Source of the DNA: JAFAGX01 sp963759875
GTDB lineage: Bacteria; Acidobacteriota; Terriglobia; Terriglobales; Acidobacteriaceae
Assembly (NCBI GenBank): GCA_963759875.1
Contig: CAVXBB010000016.1
Location: forward strand, 372,001-436,000
Reading direction: 5' to 3'
Length of the DNA: 64,000 nucleotides
Positions 9,869-18,845 of this stretch are shown here, in pieces. The notes below the pieces were generated by a model. That model was not told the DNA's origin. It did not search any database and saw only the letters and a list, made by a program, of their open reading frames with translations. Numbering within the stretch: the stretch's first letter is position 1; every line of letters starts with the position of its first letter. A program made the translations under genes and the position numbers.

Positions 9869-9963
9869 GGATGCAACAAAAGTTTCGTCTTTTGATTGTG
9901 GATTGATGGTGTTGATTGTAGAACCCAGATAATAATGGTCAGTCAAAAAATTCGAATCAGCAG

Positions 9964-10212
9964 CTACAAACTCTCGCCAGGCCTAAAGAGGGCGTAAATA
10001 CTGATCAGCACCCACACAACTTCCAAAACCACGAAGCCCACCTGGAAGGGCCGAAAAGCAATGTAGGCGAGAATGGCCGAGCCGGCGGCATTCATGATGT
10101 TGTAAGCGGCTTTTCGAGCGTTCATCCAGCCTGTCTGATGCCCCACGTACGCGATAAGGATGAGAAGTGCTCCGGCAAAGGAAGTCAGTTGACGAGCGAG
10201 CGAGATGTTCAT
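9964..10212 (-). CDS. Small CBU_0592-like membrane protein
   Basis: An 82-residue protein with three predicted membrane helices (ALLILIAYVGHQTG, NIMNAAGSAILAYIAF and GFVVLEVVWVLISIYAL). The helix pattern and the central AAYNIMNAAGS resemble the small CBU_0592-type membrane proteins, whose function is unknown. It lies six bases after nrnA and just before the GT39 gene, so it is probably in the same transcript. Confidence 0.7.
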   Translation of the reverse strand: MNISLARQLTSFAGALLILIAYVGHQTGWMNARKAAYNIMNAAGSAILAYIAFRPFQVGFVVLEVVWVLISIYALFRPGESL

Positions 10213-10218
10213 GGATGA

Positions 10219-11166
10219 CTATTGTACGGAAGAATGCTGCCGAAGTTGCTCTACCACCCGAGCCACTGCGATCGACAGTGGCCCGTCAACCGAGCAACCG
10301 CTAGCACACTTGTGACCACCTCCGCCAAAGTGTTCTGCGACAACTGAGACATTCACTTGACCCTTGCTTCGCAGGCTGGCGCGCAAGCGGCCATCGGGTA
10401 ATTCGCGGAAGAATACGGCGACCTCGACATCATGAATTGAAAGCGCGTAGTTCACCAATCCTTCGCAATCTTCTTCTTTGGCGCCCACGTGATCCATCTG
10501 TTCAAGGGTGACCCAAATCCACGCCAGAGAACCCTCGCGGTGCAGGTTGGAAAGGGCTGCGCCCAAAAGCCGCATCTTCGCAGTGGAATGTCCGAAGTAG
10601 ATATTGCGGGCACAAAGAGCAGGATCCGCACCTGCCAGCACCAACTCGCGAGCTAACGCAAAAGTGTGTTCGTTGGTGCCTTCGAACATGAAGGAGCCTG
10701 TGTCGGCCACTACGGCGGTATAAATGCAGGTCGCAATTTGGGGAGAAATTTTGACCCCTGCTTCGCGTGCGAGTTTGTAAATCAACTCGGCAGTTGCGAC
10801 AGCTCTCGGTTCGATCCAGTTAACATGAGCAAACGGGCGGCCAGTGACGTGATGATCAATATTGATCAAAAACCCGCCTTCGAGGCCTTGCAAACGAGTG
10901 CGCTGAATGCTGTCACACTCAAGGAGAATTGCGGCTTCGTACTTGCCATTCACGCGCTCAGCCGTGATCACGGTGTCAGCAAACGGCAATTTTTGGTAGA
11001 TACGGGGAACTCCATCTCGGAGCACGACCTCGGCTTGCTTGCCCATTCGGCGCAATATTTCGCTACATGCTAACGCCGAACCGATGGCGTCGCCGTCAGG
11101 ACGAGCGTGGGTTGTCAGCAAAAAGCGCTGCCGCTGTCCGATTTCTTTCAAAATCTGTTGCACCAT
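10219..11166 (-). CDS. nrnA: DHH/DHHA1 phosphoesterase NrnA (nanoRNase / pAp phosphatase)
   Basis: A 315-residue DHH-family enzyme, the usual length for NrnA. The N-terminal metal site is visible as HARPDGDAIGSALA and the namesake motif as INIDHHVTGRPF; the C-terminal DHHA1 domain has FGGGGHKCASGCSV. The family degrades two- to five-base oligoribonucleotides and dephosphorylates pAp in the cytoplasm using Mn2+. It starts ten bases downstream of rbfA, an arrangement common in bacteria as part of the nusA-infB-rbfA neighbourhood, though infB is not here. Confidence in the family is high; the balance of its two activities is not deducible. Confidence 0.9.
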   Translation of the reverse strand: MVQQILKEIGQRQRFLLTTHARPDGDAIGSALACSEILRRMGKQAEVVLRDGVPRIYQKLPFADTVITAERVNGKYEAAILLECDSIQRTRLQGLEGGFLINIDHHVTGRPFAHVNWIEPRAVATAELIYKLAREAGVKISPQIATCIYTAVVADTGSFMFEGTNEHTFALARELVLAGADPALCARNIYFGHSTAKMRLLGAALSNLHREGSLAWIWVTLEQMDHVGAKEEDCEGLVNYALSIHDVEVAVFFRELPDGRLRASLRSKGQVNVSVVAEHFGGGGHKCASGCSVDGPLSIAVARVVEQLRQHSSVQ

Positions 11167-11176
11167 ACGGCCTGAT

Positions 11177-11539
11177 TTATTTGCTTTTCTTCCTGGCGCG
11201 ATTCAAAAGTTCGTTGATGCGCGCTTCGTATTTTTGCGAGCGATCCGACTGAAAAAATAGTTCCGGAGCACGACGCAAATGCAGACGCTCGGCCAGTTCA
11301 TGACGGATGAAACCGACGGCTGCTGCCAAACCTTCCAGCGTGCGGTCCGCTTCTGAATCGTCGCCTTCAACCACCACAAAAACTCGCGCTGAGCGGGAAT
11401 CCTCGGCTAGATCCACTTTGCTGACGTTTACCAGGCCGATGCGCGGGTCTCCCAACTCACCTTCCACGATGGTCTCAATCTCTTCGCGAAGGGCTTCCCC
11501 CAGCCGTTCTCGATGATATTTCTGGCTTCGCCGTTCCAC
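11177..11539 (-). CDS. rbfA: Ribosome-binding factor A
   Basis: A 120-residue single KH-like domain protein. The order HRERLGEALREEIETIVEGEL, DPRIGLVNVSKVDLAED, SARVFVVV and FIRHELAERLHLRRAPELFF is the RbfA signature. RbfA binds the 30S precursor near the 5' end of 16S rRNA and aids its maturation. The first codon is GTG. It heads a minus-strand run with nrnA, the small membrane protein and the GT39 gene. Unlike many genomes, infB and nusA are not immediately upstream; a divergent hydrolase gene is there instead. Confidence 0.93.
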   Translation of the reverse strand: MERRSQKYHRERLGEALREEIETIVEGELGDPRIGLVNVSKVDLAEDSRSARVFVVVEGDDSEADRTLEGLAAAVGFIRHELAERLHLRRAPELFFQSDRSQKYEARINELLNRARKKSK

Positions 11540-11681
11540 CGCAGTTGCCCTTGGAATAAAACGAATGAGAATACCAGAAAAGCGGCCTGGGTTGGCTCAG
11601 GAAATGAAGATCGTGGGTACTTCGGTGTGATCCATGACACGGCTGAACCGATTTCGATGGTTGTGGCATCCTAGCCAGTTC

Positions 11682-12356
11682 ATGTTTTCCATCTCTCAAC
11701 ACCAGGTCAGTTTCGAGAGTGGCGGGAAGAACATTCGCGTCGACTGCTTCTTGCCTTCCCAAAATGATTGCCGTTTGCCGGCGGTGATCGGTGTTCATGG
11801 TTCCGGTGGAGGACACCTCAGCATGGCCGACCCTGCAAGCCTCCTGGCAGGACAAGGTTATGCTGTTTATGTGCTGCATTATTTTGACCGGACCGACACG
11901 GTTTATGCGGATGGGCTGCAAACGATTGCGCGGCATTTTCCCGCGTGGATGAAGACGCTATGGGATTCGGTCAGCTTTGTCGCGCGTCAGCCGCAAGTGG
12001 ATCCGGACAGAATTGGGTTGATGGGATTTTCGCTGGGTGCATATCTTTCGCTTTCGGCCGCCAGCATCGATTCGCGTATTCGCGCGGTTGTTGAGTTTTT
12101 CGGCGGATTTCCAAAAGAAATGAAGTTCTTTATGCGGCGGCTGTGCCCGGTGTTAATCCTGCACGGTGATCAAGACACAACCGTGCCCGTGCAAGAGGCT
12201 TATCATCTTCAGCAGCTACTAGAGAAGAAGCAGATCCCATATGAAATTCAGATTTATCCTGGTGTCGGACACGGATTTAGCGCGGAAATCTGGCGCGACG
12301 CTGGATTGCGTTCGCTAGCTTTTCTAAACAAATATCTGCTGGGTGTCGCAACGTGA
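11682..12356 (+). CDS. Dienelactone hydrolase-family alpha/beta hydrolase
   Basis: An alpha/beta hydrolase of about 224 residues. The oxyanion region GVHGSGGGH, nucleophile elbow GFSLGA, acid HGDQDTTVP and His in GVGHGF form a complete Ser-Asp-His triad. The layout follows the dienelactone hydrolase family, but the nucleophile is Ser rather than the Cys of classical enzymes, suggesting a general esterase or peptidase-like hydrolase. The frame extends upstream to 11634; ATG 11682 (MFSISQHQVSFESGG) matches the usual N-terminus of the fold better. It is divergent from rbfA. No signal peptide is seen. Confidence 0.75.
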   Translation: MFSISQHQVSFESGGKNIRVDCFLPSQNDCRLPAVIGVHGSGGGHLSMADPASLLAGQGYAVYVLHYFDRTDTVYADGLQTIARHFPAWMKTLWDSVSFVARQPQVDPDRIGLMGFSLGAYLSLSAASIDSRIRAVVEFFGGFPKEMKFFMRRLCPVLILHGDQDTTVPVQEAYHLQQLLEKKQIPYEIQIYPGVGHGFSAEIWRDAGLRSLAFLNKYLLGVAT

Positions 12357-12436
12357 TCAGCAGGCGCTTCCCCTAGACAGGACGGAACTGTTGGTCGGGA
12401 GTTTTCGTAGACTGTACCAGAGGGGAGGCGCGATTT

Positions 12437-12637
12437 ATGGTTGCCTTTTTCCTATGGTGTATTCTGCTGATCATCTGCTGGCCGGTGGCATTACTCGCAT
12501 TGGTGCTTTATCCGATCGTCTGGGTGTTGCTATTACCGTTTCGGATAGTAGGGGTTGCGGTGCATGGGGTACTGGAATTGGTTTGGGCAGCAGTTACGCT
12601 GCCTGCGCGTTTACTAGCCGCACCGTTCCGGCTGTAA
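12437..12637 (+). CDS. Small hydrophobic membrane protein
   Basis: A 66-residue protein that is almost entirely hydrophobic, with two helix-length stretches (FFLWCILLIICWPVALLALV and VGVAVHGVLELVWAAVTL). A strong ribosome site, GAGGGGAGG, lies a few bases upstream of ATG 12437, which is the main reason to believe it is translated. I do not recognise a family. It follows the hydrolase gene by 80 bases and is convergent with the uracil-DNA glycosylase gene. Confidence 0.6.
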   Translation: MVAFFLWCILLIICWPVALLALVLYPIVWVLLLPFRIVGVAVHGVLELVWAAVTLPARLLAAPFRL

Positions 12638-12643
12638 GAGGGT

Positions 12644-13447
12644 TTACTCCGCAGACTTCGCTGGAATGGGCAGCTCCAGCTCATTCATCACTCGCTGCAA
12701 ATCCTTCCAGGCTTCCTTCTTTTGTCGCGGGTCGCGCAGCAGGAAGGCAGGATGATAAGTAACGGCGAGTTTGGTTCCACGGAAGTCATACCAGCGGCCG
12801 CGCAACTCCGACATGGGAGCGTTGATGGCCAGGAGGGTCTTGGCGGCGACAGCTCCTAACGCCACAATCACCTTTGGCTTGATCACGGCGATTTGCCGCA
12901 TCAGAAATGGCGAGCAGGTTGCACATTCTTCGCGTTCCGGAGTCCGGTTTCCCGGCGGACGGCACTTGATGATGTTTGCGATATAGACATCTTCGCGGCG
13001 CAAACCCATCGCTTTGATCATGTTGTTAAGCAACTGACCAGCGCGCCCGACAAAGGGTTCGCCCTGCTCGTCTTCATCTGCACCAGGCGCTTCCCCGATG
13101 AACATCAAATCTGCTTTGGGATTCCCCACACCAAAGACAATCTGCTTTCGGCCCTGTTTGTGCAGCACACAACGCGTGCAATCACCCAAGTCTTCGCGGA
13201 CCATGCGCAGCGCCTTGACTGGATCTTCTACAGCTGATTCCGCCTTGGCGGGCGCAAATATCTCTTGTTCTGTAGCGGGAACTGCAATCCGTTGTGGCAT
13301 TTCCTCTCGCGGTTCTGGCTGGGCTTCGGCCATGGGCACGGACTCCGTAGGGGACCGGCGATAAAAATCGTAAATTCCAAGATCGTTATAAAACCGAATC
13401 CGTTCAGCTAAAGCTTCTTTGAGCTTGGGATCTAGCGCGTGTGGCAT
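12644..13447 (-). CDS. Type-4 (Fe-S) uracil-DNA glycosylase
   Basis: A 267-residue enzyme of the UdgA/SPO1-polymerase-like family. The uracil pocket motif GEAPGADEDEQGEPFVGRAG and the later TYHPAFLLR are intact. Four cysteines that bind the [4Fe-4S] cluster are visible: DCTRC near the start of the domain and CRPPGNRTPEREEC in the middle. It removes uracil from DNA as the first step of base excision repair. The first 80 or so residues are a low-complexity extension. It is the last gene of a minus-strand group that begins with the msbA-like gene. Confidence 0.88.
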   Translation of the reverse strand: MPHALDPKLKEALAERIRFYNDLGIYDFYRRSPTESVPMAEAQPEPREEMPQRIAVPATEQEIFAPAKAESAVEDPVKALRMVREDLGDCTRCVLHKQGRKQIVFGVGNPKADLMFIGEAPGADEDEQGEPFVGRAGQLLNNMIKAMGLRREDVYIANIIKCRPPGNRTPEREECATCSPFLMRQIAVIKPKVIVALGAVAAKTLLAINAPMSELRGRWYDFRGTKLAVTYHPAFLLRDPRQKKEAWKDLQRVMNELELPIPAKSAE

Positions 13448-13532
13448 GGTCTCGACGAGATTAGCAGGAAACGGAGCGGAAAAGCATACTGGTTTGGAAC
13501 TTCTGCAAAGATAAACTTGATCAGAACGCCAG

Positions 13533-14744
13533 CTAGGTCCTTAGTGCGGCTTTGCGATCGCGTAAGCGAACCAGTTCGTCGAGCACGCGTTGCGCGACCT
13601 CCCACTTGGTGTCCTCAGGAACATCGATTACGTCGGTTTGAGTAATGATCGTGACGGCGTTCCGGTCGGAGTCGAAGCCGATGCCTTCGCGAGAGACGTC
13701 ATTCACGACAATTGCATCGAGAGACTTCGAAGCCAATTTCTTGCGCGCGTTTTCGAGTGCGTTTTGCGTCTCGGCAGCGAACCCGATGACAATTTGGGCC
13801 TGTTTGTTGCGCGCGATGTCGCCCAGGATGTCAGCGGTGGGCTCTAATTCCAAACTCATTGGGCCAGTGCGCTTGATTTTCTGCGATTGCGGCGACTTGG
13901 GACGGTAATCTGCGACGGCTGCGGTTTTGATCACGATGGTTGCCTGGGGCAACAGCTTCATTACCGCATTGTGCATTTCTTCGGCAGATTCCACATGCGT
14001 AACTTCGGCTGCGCCGGGCGGAGTCAAGGCCGTAGGCCCGCTGATCAGCAGAACACGTGCGCCGCGGCGAAGTGCGGCCTCCGCTAACGCATATCCCATG
14101 CGTCCGCTGGAACGGTTGGTGAGATATCGAACCGGGTCGACTTTCTCGCGCGTAGAGCCGGCGGTAATCAAGACAGTTTCCCCGGCCAGTTCCTGCGACG
14201 CTCCCAACGCTGCCAATGTGGCGGCGAGAATGATTTCGTTTTCCGCCAAACGGCCGGGGCCCGTCATCCCGCATGCCAGGTAACCGCTTCCGGGTTCGAC
14301 GATTCGCACATTGCGCTTTTTTAGAATCTCCAAATTCGCTTGCGTGGCCGGGTGATTCCACATGTTCACATTCATCGCCGGAGCAACGATAACCGGAGCT
14401 GTAGTCGCAAGGTAGAGAGTGCTCAAGAAATCGTTTGCGATACCTTGTGCGAATTTGGCGATAACGTCGGCAGTCGCAGGTGCGACCAGTAGAGCATCAA
14501 TCGATTGGGCAACGGCAATGTGTTCGACGGCAGAATCGATGTTGGCTGGCTGATTGTCAGCGGCGAACATGTCTGTGATGACCTTTTCGCCGGAAAGCGC
14601 GGCAAAGGTTAGAGGACGAACAAACTCCTGCGCGGCATGGGTCATGATGACCTGCACGCGAATGCCGCGCTCCTGCAACAGGCGCACGATCTCCGCCGCT
14701 TTGTAGGCCGCGATACCGCCGCTAACGCCCAGGGCGATCTTCAT
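13533..14744 (-). CDS. coaBC: CoaBC: phosphopantothenoylcysteine decarboxylase / phosphopantothenate-cysteine ligase
   Basis: A 403-residue bifunctional coenzyme A biosynthesis protein. The N-terminal FMN-dependent CoaC half begins GVSGGIAAYKAAEIVRLL and contains the PAMNVNMW motif and the substrate-clamp Cys in GYLACGMTGPGR. The CoaB half starts near residue 190 with VLITAGSTREKVDPVRYLTN and includes KTAAVADYRP and IVVNDVS. CoA made here is the donor of the phosphopantetheine arm used by the large synthase later in the window, a pathway link rather than a genomic one. It lies between rpoZ and the glycosylase gene, with 75 bases separating it from rpoZ. Confidence 0.95.
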   Translation of the reverse strand: MKIALGVSGGIAAYKAAEIVRLLQERGIRVQVIMTHAAQEFVRPLTFAALSGEKVITDMFAADNQPANIDSAVEHIAVAQSIDALLVAPATADVIAKFAQGIANDFLSTLYLATTAPVIVAPAMNVNMWNHPATQANLEILKKRNVRIVEPGSGYLACGMTGPGRLAENEIILAATLAALGASQELAGETVLITAGSTREKVDPVRYLTNRSSGRMGYALAEAALRRGARVLLISGPTALTPPGAAEVTHVESAEEMHNAVMKLLPQATIVIKTAAVADYRPKSPQSQKIKRTGPMSLELEPTADILGDIARNKQAQIVIGFAAETQNALENARKKLASKSLDAIVVNDVSREGIGFDSDRNAVTIITQTDVIDVPEDTKWEVAQRVLDELVRLRDRKAALRT

Positions 14745-14820
14745 AATATGTTTATTTTAGATGGTTGATTGTGCGGAGGAGTAGCTGAATCAGCAACCAA
14801 CAGTTAACAATCGTCACTGC

Positions 14821-15057
14821 CTACTCTTGGCCGAGCGCCTTCTCGATGGTTTCGCTGGCGACCTCGGTCGCCGATTTGGGTATTTCGGGGATCACCCATT
14901 TCACTTTGCCGGCCTTGATCTCATCCTGGGCGATGCGGCAGGGTTTGCGGGAACTGGTGTCAATGACTGGAGGCGCGCCGCCCTGTAACTGCCTGGCACG
15001 TCGAGCTGCTACCAGGATGTACCGATAGTTGCTGTCGAAACCATCCATCAACTTCAT
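14821..15057 (-). CDS. rpoZ: RNA polymerase omega subunit
   Basis: A protein of about 78 residues with the omega core SNYRYILVAARRARQLQGG and RIAQDEIKAGKVKW. It helps assemble RNA polymerase by binding beta-prime. I place the start at ATG 15057 rather than the GTG at 15063, because GGGAG lies six to seven bases upstream of the ATG. It directly follows gmk, the widespread gmk-rpoZ pairing. Confidence 0.92.
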   Translation of the reverse strand: MKLMDGFDSNYRYILVAARRARQLQGGAPPVIDTSSRKPCRIAQDEIKAGKVKWVIPEIPKSATEVASETIEKALGQE

Positions 15058-15074
15058 AATCACTCCCTGTCGCT

Positions 15075-15755
15075 TCAGCGTCCGCCCGGCGTAACTGCGA
15101 TTGCGAACGAGGCCAAGATCGGCTGTAACCGCTCACCGACGTTGCTTAGTCTACAACGTTCGGCTATGGCCCGCGTTTCTGCTTTGGTCGATCCCGAGTC
15201 TTTCAGGCGCTCGGAAATGAGGACAGCCTTAAGGGCTTCCACGGAATCTTCCAGCCGGTCGTTAATCAAAATATAGTCGTATTCACGGTATTTCTCAATC
15301 TCCCGGCTGGCCGTGACCAGCCGGCGTTGAATGACGTGTTCCGCATCCAGGCTGCGGTGACGCAGGCGTGCCTCCAACGTATTGCGATCGGGAGGCAGGA
15401 TGAAGATACTGACCGCTTCGGGAATTTTTCGCTTAATTTGCGCTGCTCCCTGAACATCAATATCCAGCAACAAATCATTTCCCTTTCGTTGCGCCTCTTC
15501 GAGAAAGCGCTTTGCCGTGCCGTAGCAGTTGCCGAACACTTCGGCGTATTCCAGAAACTCGCCGCGCTCGACCATCCGATTGAATTCTTCTCGCGAGATA
15601 AAGAAATACTCGACACCGTTACGTTCATTTCCGCGCGGCGGCCGGGTTGTGTAGGAAATGGAAAAATCGAGATCCGGCACGAGTTTCCGCACCTCATCTA
15701 CCAGCGTGGATTTCCCCGATCCCGATGGCGCGGAAATGATATAGACGTTCGTCAC
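15075..15755 (-). CDS. gmk: Guanylate kinase
   Basis: A 226-residue kinase converting GMP to GDP. The Walker A loop ISAPSGSGKSTL, the GMP-binding SYTTRPPRGNERNGVEYFF and the lid segment (RRLVTASREIEKYREYDY) are present. The C-terminal 25 residues beyond the core are longer than in E. coli Gmk and of no recognised function. Its start overlaps the yicC-like gene stop by four bases, indicating translational coupling. Confidence 0.95.
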   Translation of the reverse strand: MTNVYIISAPSGSGKSTLVDEVRKLVPDLDFSISYTTRPPRGNERNGVEYFFISREEFNRMVERGEFLEYAEVFGNCYGTAKRFLEEAQRKGNDLLLDIDVQGAAQIKRKIPEAVSIFILPPDRNTLEARLRHRSLDAEHVIQRRLVTASREIEKYREYDYILINDRLEDSVEALKAVLISERLKDSGSTKAETRAIAERCRLSNVGERLQPILASFAIAVTPGGR

Positions 15756-16639
15756 TCGAGGTTTTGTACCTGCTCGCGCGCTTTTTCAATATCAGATTTC
15801 ATGGAAAGCCCGAACTCAGTAATTTTTAACGCTTCGCCCGCCAAACCGGAAGTCTTCGAAAGTAGCGTATTGGCTTCACGATTCATTTCCTGCAAAAGAA
15901 AGTCCAGCTTTTTGCCCACTTCTCCACCTTCATCGAGTAATGCCACAAAATGCTTGACATGATTATCGAGCCGGACCAGCTCTTCCTGAATATCGCTGCG
16001 ATCGACCAGCAACGCGGCCTCCTGCAGAATGCGTTCAGGTTCGGCCTGAGAGCCAATTAATTCCTGCAAACGCGCATTCAGCCTTTCGGTGTAGGTCTGA
16101 AGAGTTGCCTGGCGGTGCTTCTCGATTTGACCGCAAGCACGCTGCACGCGCTTCATGAGCTGCCGAAGTTCGCGATCAGTGCCGCGGCCCTCTTCCTCGC
16201 GCATTTCGTTCAGGCGGCGAAGGGCGTCTTCTAATTTGGAGAGAACCACCGTGTCCAATTCCGAGTCGCCAGGCAACGTTGCGGAGTCCAAAGCGCCCGG
16301 GATTCGCAAAATTACATTGAGATCGGGTTCAGACGCCAATTTGAATTCGGCAGCGGCGGCGCGAAATGCCTGGACGTAACCTCCCACGAGTTCTCGATTC
16401 ATCGCGAAGGTGGTTCCACCGGCGGCATGCAAATTTAGAATAAGTTCCACATGACCGCGCGCCATCTCTTGCTTCAGCTTGCGGCGCAGTTTCATCTCCA
16501 AAGCGTCGCTATCGGCAGGCATGCGGAAGTGTAAATCGAGAAAGCGGTGATTGACTGATTTCAGCGAGAGGCTGAAATTGAGCTTGCTGTTTACTTGCCC
16601 ATGGACTTGCGCGAATCCGGTCATGGAGCGGATGGGCAT
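15752..16639 (-). CDS. YicC-family endoribonuclease-like protein
   Basis: A 295-residue YicC protein, full length for the family. The N-terminus MPIRSMTGFAQ, KSVNHRFLDLHFRMP and the C-terminus DIQEELVRLDNHVKHF followed by GKKLDFLLQEMNREANTLLSK are diagnostic. E. coli YicC has been described as an endoribonuclease. The gene overlaps gmk by four bases and starts five bases after the ABC exporter gene ends. Confidence 0.92.
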   Translation of the reverse strand: MPIRSMTGFAQVHGQVNSKLNFSLSLKSVNHRFLDLHFRMPADSDALEMKLRRKLKQEMARGHVELILNLHAAGGTTFAMNRELVGGYVQAFRAAAAEFKLASEPDLNVILRIPGALDSATLPGDSELDTVVLSKLEDALRRLNEMREEEGRGTDRELRQLMKRVQRACGQIEKHRQATLQTYTERLNARLQELIGSQAEPERILQEAALLVDRSDIQEELVRLDNHVKHFVALLDEGGEVGKKLDFLLQEMNREANTLLSKTSGLAGEALKITEFGLSMKSDIEKAREQVQNLE

Positions 16640-16644
16640 GATGG

Positions 16645-18519
16645 CTAAGATCTCTCGGAGACGGTACCCACTTTGGGCGGTTCCAAATCTACAAATTGCA
16701 AATCATAAAGACGGCGATAGGTACCGAACTTCTTCATCAACGCTTCATGGCTACCGATATCCGTGATGAATCCATTTTCGAGGACGACGATGCGGTCAGC
16801 ACGGCGCACAGTTGATAAGCGGTGCGCGATCACCACGACGGTACGGCCAGCCATCAGATTACCCAGCGCTGACTGAACCAGCGACTCGGATTCGCTGTCC
16901 AGAGCGGAGGTGGCTTCGTCAAGTATAAGAATCGGGGCATTCTTCAGCAGGGCGCGAGCAATCGCAATGCGCTGGCGCTCACCACCGGACAGCCGAATGC
17001 CGCGCTCCCCGATCACGGTGTCGTAGCCGGCGGGCAATTCCATAATGAAGTCATGTGCCAAAGCCGCTCGTGCCGCGGACTCAACATTTTTCATGGAGAC
17101 GTTTGGTTGTCCATAAGCGATGTTGTTGCGCACAGTATCGTTGAACAGCACGGTATCCTGCGACACAACGCCGATCTGCGATCGTAATGAGGAGAGACTG
17201 ATGTCACGCACGTCGTGCCCATCGATGAGCAAACGGCCGGAAGTCACATCAAAAAAGCGAGGTATCAAGTGGACGAGGGTGCTCTTCCCTGCACCGCTGG
17301 AGCCCACAACCGCGAGCACCTCGCCGGCGCCCACCTCAAGATTAATTTTGCGCAAAATCGCGCGCTGCTCTTCCCCGTTTGGCTCATAGGAGAAGCTGAC
17401 GTGGTCGAAAGTGATAGCGCGTGAAAATGGCGGCAGTTTTTTGGCCCCCGGTCGCTCACGCACGTCATCTTCCGTATCCATAAACTTAAAGATTTCTGAG
17501 GACGCTCCCAGCGCCTGCTGGAAGTTGTTGTTGAAGAGGGCGAACTTGCGCACCGGATCGTAGAGCTTGAAAACCGCGACGATGAAGGCGAAGAAAACTC
17601 CGGCAGTCATTCGTTGATGGGCGATTTGTTCGCGACCCAGGAGCAACAAAAGCGCAATCGCGATCGCACCGAAAATATCCATCAGCGGAGAACTGATCGC
17701 TGCGGCTGCCACAGACCGCAGATTAGCCCAGAAAAGGCGCCGCGCGGCTTTGTGAAAGCGGGCAATCTCCCAGGATTCCATGTTAAACGCTTTCACAATG
17801 CGATTGCCGGTGATGGTTTCATGCAAGATGTTCTGAATATCCGCCAGTTTATCCTGGCCCTTGCGCGTCGTGTGCCGCACTCTTCGTCCGATCTTCCCGG
17901 CCGAGTAGATTATGAAAGGCACAAACAACAGAAGCACCCAGGCGAGTTTGCCACCTAGCAGGACCACCACAATTGCGGTAAAAATCAACGTAAACAGCTG
18001 TTGCAGGAACTCCGCCATGACTGTTGACATCGCATATTGCACGCGCTCGATGTCATTGACGATGGTCGAAACCAATGTGCCAGTCGTGTGTTTCTGGAAG
18101 AAAGCCGCGGAGCGCCGGAGAATGGAATCGTACAAATTGTTGCGCAGGTCGGTAATCATGCCGAAACCGGCATAGTTCACCAAATAAGTTCCGGCGTAAT
18201 CAGAAATTCCCTTCAGTACAGTTGAGGCGACAAGCGCAAAAGCCACAATGGTCCAGGCGTTGTGGAAATGGGAAGGCACGAACTGCTGCAGGTAGACATT
18301 GTGGTCAGTCTGGGGAATAGTGAAAAGTCGGATGTTGTTTGATCCGCTAGACGGATTTAACACACGATCCAAAACCGGCCCCACCAGCAGAACGCGAAAG
18401 GCGTCCAGCAATCCAACCAGCGCCATCAACAAGACAGAAGACAGGAGTTGCCACCAATACGGCGCAACGTAGCGAATCAGACGGGTCAGCTGCCGCATGG
18501 ACTCTCGGGTCGCAGCCAC
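16645..18519 (-). CDS. msbA: MsbA-like ABC exporter (fused membrane and ATPase domains)
   Basis: A 624-residue half-transporter with six membrane helices (about 20-330) followed by an ATPase domain. Walker A is GSSGAGKSTLVHL, the signature is LSGGERQRIAIARALL and Walker B is ILILDEATSALD with the H-loop VVIAHRLSTVRRAD. Sequence style and size fit the MsbA family that flips lipid A-core across the inner membrane, though related exporters of drugs or glycolipids cannot be excluded. It is the first gene of the minus-strand run ending in the glycosylase gene. Its upstream region is shared with a divergent gene and contains marked dyads. Confidence 0.85.
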   Translation of the reverse strand: MAATRESMRQLTRLIRYVAPYWWQLLSSVLLMALVGLLDAFRVLLVGPVLDRVLNPSSGSNNIRLFTIPQTDHNVYLQQFVPSHFHNAWTIVAFALVASTVLKGISDYAGTYLVNYAGFGMITDLRNNLYDSILRRSAAFFQKHTTGTLVSTIVNDIERVQYAMSTVMAEFLQQLFTLIFTAIVVVLLGGKLAWVLLLFVPFIIYSAGKIGRRVRHTTRKGQDKLADIQNILHETITGNRIVKAFNMESWEIARFHKAARRLFWANLRSVAAAAISSPLMDIFGAIAIALLLLLGREQIAHQRMTAGVFFAFIVAVFKLYDPVRKFALFNNNFQQALGASSEIFKFMDTEDDVRERPGAKKLPPFSRAITFDHVSFSYEPNGEEQRAILRKINLEVGAGEVLAVVGSSGAGKSTLVHLIPRFFDVTSGRLLIDGHDVRDISLSSLRSQIGVVSQDTVLFNDTVRNNIAYGQPNVSMKNVESAARAALAHDFIMELPAGYDTVIGERGIRLSGGERQRIAIARALLKNAPILILDEATSALDSESESLVQSALGNLMAGRTVVVIAHRLSTVRRADRIVVLENGFITDIGSHEALMKKFGTYRRLYDLQFVDLEPPKVGTVSERS

Positions 18520-18845
18520 GAATGGGGGACAGATTGAATCAGCACAGGTTGCAAGCTCTTATTTTACTTGAGTTACTGCTCATTCGTCCTCCAATCGTCG
18601 CGTCTGGCGCTTACTTGAACTCGCCTGATTAACAAGCGCATCTAGCCCAAAAACGACAACCCAGCGAGCTACGAGCATAACAATGTAGCGATAGCACGGG
18701 CTGCCGCAAGCCCTTCCTGCTTCCTGAAGTTGCGGCTCGATCGATATATGCGATCACGAATGCTTTGTTGAAGCATTTGGTCACGTGACCAACCCTGGGA
18801 CTTGTCATCACAGCAGAGCACGCCGTTCGCGATTAGCATAGCGGC
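18520..18845. promoter_or_regulatory. Divergent intergenic region with a 16-bp perfect palindrome and adjoining hairpin
   Basis: This 326-base region separates the msbA-like gene from the unrecognised gene at 18846. AATGCTT-TGTTG-AAGCATT (18759-18777) abuts TTGGTCACGTGACCAA (18777-18792), a perfect 16-bp palindrome centred on CACGTG. About 60 bases upstream is a weaker GGGCT/AGCCC dyad. The palindrome is about 55 bases before the 18846 start, a reasonable place for a dimeric regulator to bind. I cannot identify promoter boxes with confidence. Confidence 0.45.
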
